From: Hygrophila difformis | Taxonomy: Eukaryota > Streptophyta > Magnoliopsida > Lamiales > Acanthaceae | Direction: 5' to 3' | DNA: 64,000 nt | Assembly (NCBI GenBank): GCA_030278955.1 | Contig: JAOANR010000009.1 | Coordinates: forward strand, 42,194,176 to 42,258,175 | Shown: piece by piece, positions 9,366 through 18,950 of the stretch | How positions within the stretch are numbered: position 1 is the first letter of the stretch | How the letters are laid out: each line of letters begins with the position of its first letter | Made by a program: the position numbers and the translations under genes | The notes under the pieces: model-generated | Seen by the model: the letters and a program-made list of their open reading frames with translations, nothing else | Told to the model about the DNA's origin: nothing | Database searches by the model: none

Positions 9366-11513
9366 TCCAAAGGAATAAAATTTATTTCTTAATCCGATCA
9401 AGGTCGAAATATCTCCGAGAAGAAGAAAATAATTTATCACAATAAATTATTGCTCGGAAATGAAACGCCGATAGATTCAAAATTCAAGATGGAATAAAAG
9501 AGGGAAAGGAAACCCAAAGATATTCCATTGATTGATCCCAAAAGAATTGGAATTAAATTCAAGAAGAAAAAGAATTTTAATACCAAGAACCCGTGAAGTC
9601 GGAAATAATTTAACTAGATAAATTATTGTACGGGAGCTAAAAGACGACGAATTAGAAGCCGAAAATCCAAAACCGACGGACTTAAGATTTCAATCATGAA
9701 ATCAATTCAAGTCGAATTAGATTTAGGATAGAATTTATAATCCGAGAATGATCCGAAAAATCGAGCCGAAAACGTAGAAGGATAGAAGTCCGAAAGAGAC
9801 GAGAAAAAAGCCCGACGGATAGCACGACCCGGCCCAGGCCGCAGCCCAGGCCGGAGCCGCGCGGTCTCCGTGCGGTCTGGAGCCAAGACCGCGCCACCAC
9901 CGCGCCACCCAGGCAGCAGACGCGGAAGACGCGATCAACGGGATTTCTTACCCAAATTTGACCCCCTCATCCACGGAAACTTGATCACAGACGATGGAAT
10001 GGTATTAGGGGCGAGATTTGGCTAATTGTTGGCCATAATCTCAGATCATATCCCCTCCACCATCCCATATTCTCTCCATTACTCCTCCACATTCAAACCC
10101 CCTTCCGAAAACCCTAATTCTTGTGTTTCCGACTGAAGAATCCGACCAAGGAGGTGTATAGATCAAGGAATTCAAGGTTTAAGGAGTGTTGGTAAGTTGT
10201 TTCCAGTCCTTGATTCATTTTTATTTCGAGTTTTGTAGTTGGAAAACTAAGAATCCTTCACCGCGTGTCAAAAATGTAGTATCGGAAGCGTTGCGGCGAA
10301 GAGGGGAGTCTTTGGACACTTCGAAGGCGTAGATTTGAGGATTTTCGAAAGACCAATCCGTAGACATGTGAGTTTATTCCTTGTGTATCAATTTTGGGTG
10401 ACTAAAATCGAACGAATCAATAGATCTAAACAAAAACGTAAAAATCGGACTCAAAAACCCCAATCCGCGCATTTTCTGAAATCCAGTAAAAACTCTTATT
10501 TCGAGAATCCGAAACGAGAAACTCCGAACTGAAGATTTGTTCCGCACATTGTAATCTACGTTATGTCAAATTTTCAAGTATTTTCATCAAGGTTTGACCC
10601 TCGAAAACGCGTCTGGTATTTTCTGAGTCGTTTTTCAAAACCGAAGAAGTGGACAGAATTTCGTGTTCGAGTTCCTTGACGTTTTTCTAATTGAATCCTT
10701 CAAAACTAAACTTTTATGTAAAAATGAAAGTTGTAGCTAACTGTCTATATATTGTGTCCGTAAAATTTCACGCCTTTTCGTTAACATTTGAATACTCAAA
10801 AACCCTCTGAAACAGACTGTGATTTAACGGAAAGGTTGACAGATTATGTAGTCGAACTTGTTGTGCGTTTTTTTGATCCTTTATGTTCAAAATTAATCTT
10901 GGGTGAAAACATAAAAGTTGTAGATAATTGCCTCAAGGATATGTGGTTAGAATTTTGTGAATTTTGGTTGAGGTTGGACCTTCAAAAGACGATCTGAACA
11001 GCCTGCGCTTCCAGTAAGAAATCCGACAGATTTTCTATCCGAAGTTAATGCTCTAATCTGATTTAATCCGGAATGTTTTCGGACATATCGCCTCTAATAA
11101 AACTTGTTCATTTTTGTGTCGTGTACGCGCCTGTAAAATTTCATAATTTTTGGAGACCGTTTACTTGGTCAAAAATGTTGTTTAAAAACAGTGCGCTGTT
11201 ATGGGAAGTTGGCAGATTTTGAGTTTGGAAAAGATTGTGAAATTCGACTTGTTCCCTTACCTAATTTCAAGAAACTTAAAACATGAAAGTTGTTCGTATG
11301 GGTGTTCTTGAGCTACTGTGTAAACTTCAGAATTTTTGACCTTGATATGAATTTTTAAAGTAAAAAGGCGTAACCTGTGACGAATTGGATTTTTCGAACT
11401 TGAGAAAAACTCGAACTATGAAATGCGATATCGAATCCTTTGTATACGACGAAACGTAAACTTTCGAAAAATCCCGTTCACTAGGCTGAGCCGATCTTCA
11501 TACTATTATTTTT

Positions 11514-11916
11514 GAGACTGCCTCGTTAGTGGTCTCCCTACTATCTGAGATTGCCACGTTAGTGGTCTCGCGCGTTGCGCTTTATTTGGGACTGCCTCGT
11601 TAATGGTCCTACGATTCTTGAGATTGCCTCGTTAGTGATCTCCTTACTATGCCAAAACGGCAGTTGTGCACATGGCCTGCCAAATCGGCAGTAGATATAC
11701 ACGGCCTGCCCGAGTGGCAGTGAAACCGCTTGAAAAGCCTGTCAAACGACAGTTGATATACATGCATGTCAAATTGACAGTAGATACACACGGCTTGCCG
11801 GAATGGCAATCGAGATACATGGCTAGCCAAAACGGCAGTCAATAATGATATGGCTGCGGCCGCCGGTTCACCGGCTAACTGATTATGATTTTCGAGATTG
11901 CCTCGTTAGTGATCTC
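11514..11916 (+). repeat. two stem-loop arrays in the LTR of element A
   Basis: Array 1 has five hairpins (11514-11536, 11547-11569, 11588-11609, 11620-11642, 11894-11916) with loop core TGCCTCGTTAGTG and arms GAGAC/GTCTC, GGGAC/GTCC or GAGAT/ATCTC. Array 2 has about seven hairpins between 11651 and 11838, spaced about 28-30 bp, with arms CTGCC/GGCAG, CTGTC/GACAG, TTGCC/GGCAA or GCC/GGC around loops of 4-5 bases. Arms change on both sides together. Confidence 0.85.
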
Positions 11917-12587
11917 CCTCGTGTGGTGTCCTCTTCTTAGTTTACGGGATAAAAATTTAAAAGACTTGTGTGCGTATTTAATTAAGCTGTATTTATTTAT
12001 CACGCTTTTAAATTTCGCTTTTTAATTATGTACGCTTTTAAATTATGCCGTTAAATTACGCATTTTAGACCTCGCATGATTAATTACGTTTTTCCGCTGC
12101 AAGTTAAACTATGAATTTTTTAATATTTCAATTAAGCCTGAGTAAAAGTATAATTTTTATTTATTTAATTAAATAATCTTTTTAAACCCCTTTATTGTTA
12201 CGTTAGGGATTAACTTACTCATTATTTTATATACTGATAAAACCCGTTGTTTATTTTTCCATTACAGAGTACGGAGCATGATCATGCATCGGGGGATCAC
12301 TTTGGACATTTAGTTATTTATTTTACTTGACTTGCATACGGGCTTGTTAACCCGAGTTTTTGGCCATGTCGGCCCTGTATTTTAATTTCCGCTGCAACTT
12401 ATTATTTTTATTATCATGTATGGATGATATTACATTATTATTTTTCAGTTGTTCCGGACTTGCTTTTAAAACTCTTTTCAATACCCATAGCCTTGCATCT
12501 CTTTAGCAAGCTCGAAATGGTTCGTGTCTTGCTAGGGAGGTGTGGCGGTGGCACCCCAGCCTGGGTTATCAAATCCGGGGTGTTACA

Positions 12588-12702
12588 AAGTGGTATCAGA
12601 GCCGGAAATATTTTTAAATTATTATTATTATTTTTGGCCAATATAGAGGCACAAGGATTTTTAAAAACAAATATTAATATTTTTTTAAATTTTTTTAACT
12701 AC

Positions 12703-12739
<37 letters not shown>

Positions 12740-13150
12740 TTTAAATTTTAAGTTTTATTTCCATGGAACAAAAATTATTTTAAACCCATGGAAAATATTT
12801 ACATATGCATAGAAATTTTTCCAACAAGTTTTTAGAGTCACGAAAATATTTTTCGGGGTTGGGGTAGCATTGTATAAAGCCTACATGCATTCGCATACAT
12901 ACATACATGAATATTGCGCTAATTTTTTTTATGTGAATTAACAGTGTCAAAACTCTTACCTTAAAATTGGTCATGACCTGGACTTAGAAGCGTTTGCTTA
13001 AAACTAATTTTGACTTAGTCCCAGAACTTGATCATCTAAGTTTAGCATGCTCCTATCCATTACCTCTTGCCAATCCCATCTTATAGATTTTCTTGAACGC
13101 TAACTTACCTTTGATTAGAAACTCGTCTTCACGTGCGTTGATAACAGAAA
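12588..13150 (+). other. 5' untranslated leader of element A
   Basis: Noncoding leader between PBS and gag. It contains an AT-rich part with a TAT trinucleotide run at about 12701-12740. No ORF of note. Confidence 0.6.
12591..12603 (+). other. primer binding site of element A
   Basis: TGGTATCAGAGCC, three bases after the LTR end, matches the 3' end of initiator methionine tRNA. Confidence 0.9.
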
Positions 13151-14212
13151 ATGGCACCTAAGGGGAAATCGAGAAAGGAAATCCCAAACAACACTAACGC
13201 TGACCTCCCCAACGCACCGAACAATAATGAGATCTCTCAGAACATAGGAGGGCGAGTGCCTCATGTTCCCAACAATATGGATGAGCGTCTAAGGACTGTC
13301 GAGGAAGTTCTCGTAGTATTAGGAAATGCTGAAGTGCAACGTGCACAAGCGGGTATACCACCACCGGTAGCCCGAGTCAATTGCTTAGCCTTGGTAAACC
13401 CTTACCAACCACCCCACTACGCCGATGAAGAGGACCCGGCTCAGCAAGAGGAATGGATACGAACGTTCGAAAAGCTGTTGAATGCCGTAAAGTGTCCCGA
13501 CGGGGAAAAGGTTCACGTAGCCTCATACTACTTAGGAGGCGAGGCGGATGATTGGTGGCAAGCCACCCAAGGGAAACTGGCGGAGTACGACGAGCCCTAC
13601 ACATGGTCAAAATTCACGGATCTGCTTAGAGATCATTTTTATCCCATGAGCACGAAGGCTGCCATATACGAGGAATTTCTGACACTAAGGCAAGGAGGAA
13701 AAACAGTCCAAGAATACTATAACCGTTTCAAGGAGTTGGTTCGGTTCGCGCCGAGACTGGTGCCAACTGATTTGGAGAAGGCACAGAAGTTCGAGATGGG
13801 ACTAAACTTATCTATTAGAGAGGTGATCACGGGTGAGCACTACCCTGACCTACAAGCTGTGTATGATCGTGCAGTAGCGGTTGCACGAGTTCAAGGACTG
13901 AAACGAAAACCGGAAGATGGGACTAACCAAGGACCACAAGGACGATACAAGAGGATTAATGACCATTTCCGTAGAAATTTGAACCGACCACATCAAAACG
14001 ACAATGGACGAAACAAGGGGATAGTCTTCAACCATGGTGACTATGCGCCACCATGTCCAAAGTGTGGTAAACCACACTATGCGAGAGGATGCCCTCAGCC
14101 TGGAGCATGCCATCGGTGCGGTCAACATGGTCATCGGCTGCGTGACAGCCGGACGCAAATAGAAAACATAAACAGGAGAGAGGACGTGACCACTCGGCCC
14201 AAGCAACCATAA
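13151..14212 (+). CDS. gypsy gag protein of element A
   Basis: An uninterrupted 353-residue frame starting MAPKGKSRKEIPN. Residues about 70-200 form the retrotransposon gag (capsid) domain, with WIRTFEKLL, WW, and GKTVQEYYNRFKELVRFAP motifs typical of plant gypsy gag. A basic linker follows, then a knuckle-like CPKC...YARGC (about 302-312) and a second CHRC...H knuckle whose final Cys is replaced by Ser (about 319-332). The frame ends soon after, about 30 residues shorter than the homologous gag of element B (386 aa), which shares the MAP-start and most motifs. Gag forms the particle that packages element RNA. Because pol is absent, this gag is the only product the element could supply. High confidence in identity; whether it is expressed is unknown. 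Confidence 0.93.
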   Translation: MAPKGKSRKEIPNNTNADLPNAPNNNEISQNIGGRVPHVPNNMDERLRTVEEVLVVLGNAEVQRAQAGIPPPVARVNCLALVNPYQPPHYADEEDPAQQEEWIRTFEKLLNAVKCPDGEKVHVASYYLGGEADDWWQATQGKLAEYDEPYTWSKFTDLLRDHFYPMSTKAAIYEEFLTLRQGGKTVQEYYNRFKELVRFAPRLVPTDLEKAQKFEMGLNLSIREVITGEHYPDLQAVYDRAVAVARVQGLKRKPEDGTNQGPQGRYKRINDHFRRNLNRPHQNDNGRNKGIVFNHGDYAPPCPKCGKPHYARGCPQPGACHRCGQHGHRLRDSRTQIENINRREDVTTRPKQP

Positions 14213-14500
14213 GAAAATTTCAAGCATCGATAAATGCATTTATTTTTGAGTTCGACTCTACAAATTGTTTCCAATAAAAAATAAACAAATTCAAATTGTT
14301 TTGAACTACGTAATGGCTTGATCCCTTCACGGGGTACGTAGGCAACTTAGAAATTTCAATTCTAAGTACAATCGTTAAAAAAGAAATAAAAATGACATGA
14401 TATGATACAAGAGATAAAAACCAAATTTACATTAGTTCCTAGCTCGCGAGAAGCTAACACACAACTTCGAGGACGAAGTTGATTCCTAAGGGGGAGAGGA
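14213..14500 (+). other. 3' internal region and PPT of element A
   Basis: Noncoding. It ends with the hairpin AACTTCGAGGACGAAGTT (about 14463-14480) and the polypurine tract AAGGGGGAGAGGA directly before the 3' LTR. Confidence 0.75.
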
Positions 14501-17500
14501 TGTAACACTCGAGAAATTTAATTCACGTTCAAAGGAATGGAATTAATTTCTCAAAATTAAGGAAGGCGTTTATCCTTGAGGAGGGTAAATGGAAATACCC
14601 CAACAATAAAATTGAATCAAAAAGCTAAAGTGAGGACGCAACTTCGAGGACGAAGTTGATTCTAAAGGGGGGTAGACTGTAATACCCGGATTTTTATCGG
14701 CATCCAAAGGAATAAAATTTATTTCTTAATCCGATCAAGGTCGAAATATCTCGGAGAAGAAAAAAATAATTTATCACAATAAATTATTGCTCGGAAATGA
14801 AACGCCGATAGATTCAAAATTCAAGATGGAATAAAAGAGGGAAAGGAAACCCGAAGATATTCCATGGATTGATCCCAAAAGAATTGGAATTAAATTCAAG
14901 AAGAAAAAGAATTTTAATTCCAAGAACCCGTGAAGTCGGAAATAATTTAACTAGATAAATTATTGCACGAGAGCTAAAAGACGACGAATTAGAAGCCGAC
15001 AAATCCAAAACCGACGGACTTAAGATTTCAATCATGAAATCAATTCAAGTCGAATTAGATTTAGGATAGAATTTATAATCCGAGAATGATCCGAAAAATC
15101 GAGCCGAAAACGTAGAAGGATAGAAGTCCGAAAGAGACGAGAAAAAGGCCCGACGGATCGCACGACCCGGCCCATGCCGCAGCCCAGGCCGGAGCCGCGC
15201 GGTCTGGAGCCAAGACCGCGCCACCACCGCGCCACCCAGGCAGCAGATGCGGAAGATGCGATCAATGGGATTTCTTACCCAAATTTGACCCCCTCATCCA
15301 TGGAAACTTGATCACAGACGATGGAATGGTATTAGGGGCGAGATTTGGCTAATTGTTGGCCATAATCTCAGATCATATCCCCTCCACCATCCCATATTCT
15401 CTCCATTACTCCTCCACCCTCAAACCCCCTTCCGAAAACCCTAATTCTTGTGTTTCCGACGGAAGAATCCGACCAAGGAGGTGTATAAGATCAAGGAATT
15501 CAAGGTTTAAGGAGTGTTGGTAAGTTGTTTCCAGTCCTTGATTCATTTTTATTTCGAGTTTTGTAGTTGGAAAACTAAGAATCCTTCACCGCGTGTCAAA
15601 AATGTAGTATCGGAAGCGTTGCGGCGAAGAGGGGAATCTTTGGACACTTCGAAGGCGTAGATTTGAGGATTTTCGAAAGACCAATCCGTAGACATGTAAG
15701 TTTAATCGTTGCGTATCAATTTTGGGTGACTAAAATCGAACGAATCAATAGATCTAAACAAAAACGTAAAAATCGGACTCAAAAACCCCAATCCGCGCAT
15801 TTTCTGTAATCCAGTAAAAACTCTTATTTCGAGAATCCGAAACGAGAAACTCCGAACTGAAGATTTGTTCCGCACATTGTAATCTACGTTATGTCAAATT
15901 TTCAAGTATTTTCATCAAGGTTTGACCCTCGAAAACGCGTCTGGTATTTTCTGAGTCGTTTTTCAAAACCGAAGAAGTGGACAGAATTTCGTGTTCGAGT
16001 TCCTTGACGTTTTTCTAATTGAATCCTTCAAAACTAAACTTTTATGTAAAAATGAAAGTTGTAGCTAACCGTCTATATATTGTGTCCGTAAAATTTCACG
16101 CCTTTTCGTTAAATTTGTATACTCAAAAACCCTCTGAAACAGACTGTGATTTAACGGAAAGGTTGACAGATTATGTAGTCGAACTTGTTGTGCGTTTTTT
16201 TGATCCTTTATGTTCAAAACTAAACTTGGGTGAAAACATAAAAGTTGTAGATAATTGCCTCAAGGATATGTGGTTAAAAGTTTGTGAATTTTGGTTGAGG
16301 TTTGAACTTTCAAAAGACGATCTGAACAGCCCGCGCTTCCAGTAAGAAATCCGACAGATTTTCTATCCGAAGTTAATGCTCTAATCTGATTTAATCCGGA
16401 ATGTTTTCGGACATATCGCCTCTAATAAAACTTGTTCATTTTTGTGTTGTGTACGCGCCTGTAAAATTTCATAATTTTTGGAGACCGTTTACTTGGTCAA
16501 AAACGTTGTTTAAAAACAGTGCGCTGTTACCAGGAAGTTGGCAGATTTTGAGTTTGGAAAAGATTGTGAAATTCGACTTGTTCCCTTACCTAATTTCGAG
16601 AAACTTAAAACATGAAAGTTGTTCGTATGGGTGTTCTTGAGCTACTATGTAAATTTCAGAATTTTTGACCTTGAAATGAATTTTTAAAGTAAAAAGGCGT
16701 AACCTGTGACGAATTGGATTTTTCGAACTTGAGAAAAACTCGAACTATGAAATGCGATATCGAATTCTTTGTATACGACGAAACGTAAACTTTTGAAAAA
16801 TCCCATTCACTAAGCTGAGCCGATCTTCATACTATTATTTTTGAGACTGCCTCGTTAGTGGTCTCCCTACTATCTGAGATTGCCACGTTAGTGATCTCGC
16901 GCGTTGCGCTTTATTTGGGACTGCCTCGTTAGTGGTCCTACGATTCTTGAGATTGCCTCGTTAGTGATCTCCTTACTATGCCAAAACGGCAGTTGTGCAC
17001 ATGGCCTGCCAAATCAGCAGTAGATATACACGGCCTGCCCGAGTGGCAGTGGAGCCGCTTGAAAAGCCTGTCAAACGACAGTTGATATACATGCCTGTCA
17101 AATTGACAGTAGATACACACGGCTTGCCGGAATGGCAATCGAGATACATGGCTAGCCAAAACGGCAGTCAATAATGATATGGCTGCGGCCGCCGGTTCAC
17201 CGGCTAACTGATTATGATTTTCGAGATTGCCTCGTTAGTGATCTCCCTCGTGTGGTGTCCTCTTCTTAGTTTACGGGATAAAAATTTAAAAGACTTGTGT
17301 GCGTATTTAATTAAGCTGTATTTATTTATGACGCTTTTAAATTTCGCTTTTTAATTATGTACGCTTTTAAATTATCACGTTAAATTACGCATTTTAGACC
17401 TCGCATGATTAATTACGTTTTTCCGCTGCAAGTTAAATTATGAATTTTTAATATTTCAATTAAGCCTGAGTAAAAGTATAATTTTTATTTAATTAATTAA

Positions 17501-17914
17501 ATAATCTTTTTAAACCCCTTTATTGTTACGTTAGGGATTAACTTACTCAGTATTTTATATACTGATAAAACCCGTTGTTTATTTTTCCATTACAGAGTAC
17601 GGAGCATGATCATGCATCGGGGGATCACTTTGGACATTTAGTTATTTATTTTACATGACTTGCATACGGGCTTGTTAACCCGAGTTTTTGGCCATGTTGG
17701 CCCTGTATTTTAATTTCCGCTGCAACTTATTATTTTTATTATCATGTATGGATGATATTACATTATTATTTTTAGTAGTTCCGGACTTGCTTTTAAAACT
17801 CTTTTCAATACCCATAGCCTTGCATCTCTTTAGCAAGCTCGAAATGGTTCGTGTCTTGCTAGGGAGGTGTGGCGGTGGCACCCCGGCCTGGGTTATCAAA
17901 TCCGGCGTGTTACA
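14501..17914 (+). repeat. 3' LTR of element A
   Basis: 3414 bp, TGTAACACTCGAG to GTGTTACA, nearly identical to the 5' LTR including the internal PPT copy and the hairpin arrays (16852-17245). Confidence 0.93.
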
Positions 17915-17919
17915 CCATT

Positions 17920-18338
17920 TTTCTCTAATGCACTTAATTTTGCATTTACAGCCTTAACACTAATGAGGTACATCATGAGCTTCCTCAAAAGAGTTAGGAA
18001 TGAAATCATGATCCCAAATGGAACCACAATAGTAGTCATTAAATTTGGCTGGTCTCTTCACTTGCCTGTGATGTCTCACTGGCCTAATAGGTACAGGATC
18101 AGTGCGCACACTGCTGCCAGAAGAAGTTGAAGGACCTTGTTCCATTGGAGATGGAACAGGAGAAGAGGAGACACCTCCGGATGCTTCCTCAGAGGTATGT
18201 GATCTCAGTGTCTCAGTAGGAGACAAAGGACAGTTCACTGATGGAGTATGTCTCAGAGGTTCAGAAGGAACCAAAGAAGAGTGCTCTGTAGTTTGATGTA
18301 CAGTGGGTACATCAAAAGAATGTATGGGAGACTGAGCT
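17920..18338 (-). pseudogene. copia pol fragment: integrase-RT linker
   Basis: This is a piece of the decayed copia element between element A and the nested solo LTR. The minus frame includes a Ser/Pro-rich linker and then RHHRQVKRPAKFNDY, the lead-in to RT typical of copia polyproteins. Across the junction with 9160 the frame reads on into the start of RT (KNGTWEI and following), confirming that element A split this gene. Confidence 0.82.
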
Positions 18339-18950
18339 TGCCATGGATCAGATTGGATACGATTTTTAAAAAAAACAAGAACAAGATGGAAACCGAAAAA
18401 TAAAAGGATAATGTGAATACCTAGTTGAATACTCAACTTTGGAATCGACTAACACAAAAGTGTTCGACTATTCCCTCAATCGATATTCTCAAGGTGTCTA
18501 TACGATCAAGCACTTCCCGAGCTTGAAAGAAATCCAAACATTAATGTTGAATCCAAATAGTGACCTTCAAACGAGTATATTTGCACTCTCAAGTGTGTTC
18601 AATAATATATTCATTCAAAGTTAAATATCACAATGTTAGGGAGGACCTATTTATAGGCATCCCAGATTACAAAGGATTCAACAATCCAAAAAGGAAAATA
18701 AACAAGTGAGAAAACCCTAGACTAGTGTGGCTGTGATGTCGTGATACCCTTCCGCCGTGAAACAGGGCTTGCGACGTAAGTGGTGGTGTATTGCAATGTC
18801 AGGTTTCTCCCTCGTGGTTTGCGTCGTGGTCCTCGGCTAGGGGCTATGTCGTGATACCCGGATTGCGACTTAGGAGGGTTGCGATGTAGGGGTCCACGAC
18901 GTAGGATGGTTGCGTCTAGAAGGGCAGGACGTCGTAACAGGTGGCGATGT

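Larger units (their letters stand above)
9166..12587 (+). repeat. 5' LTR of element A (composite LTR)
   Basis: A 3422-bp LTR from TGTAACACCCGAG to GTGTTACA. It is very similar to 14501-17914; the first 130 bp differ by one substitution and two single-base indels. It has an internal PPT-like tract followed by a second LTR-like start, a GC-rich block near 9825-9915 and hairpin arrays at 11514-11916. Confidence 0.93.
9166..17914 (+). mobile_element. gag-only (TR-GAG-like) Ty3/gypsy element A
   Basis: The element is bounded by LTRs 9166-12587 and 14501-17914 and by a perfect target duplication CCATT (9161-9165 and 17915-17919). A tRNA-iMet PBS begins at 12591 and a PPT (AAGGGGGAGAGGA) ends at 14500. 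The internal region is only 1913 bp and encodes a single gag, with no protease, RT, RNase H or integrase. This is the layout described for terminal-repeat retrotransposons with GAG, which depend on an autonomous relative. The gag and the LTR ends relate it to elements B and C in this window, so its helper was probably a chromovirus of that group. It is inserted in the RT region of the decayed copia element. Confidence 0.93.

Noticed and set aside
12424..12744. 106-codon ORF across the LTR end of element A
   Set aside because: It crosses the LTR, PBS and a TAT repeat; the peptide ends in poly-Tyr from the microsatellite.
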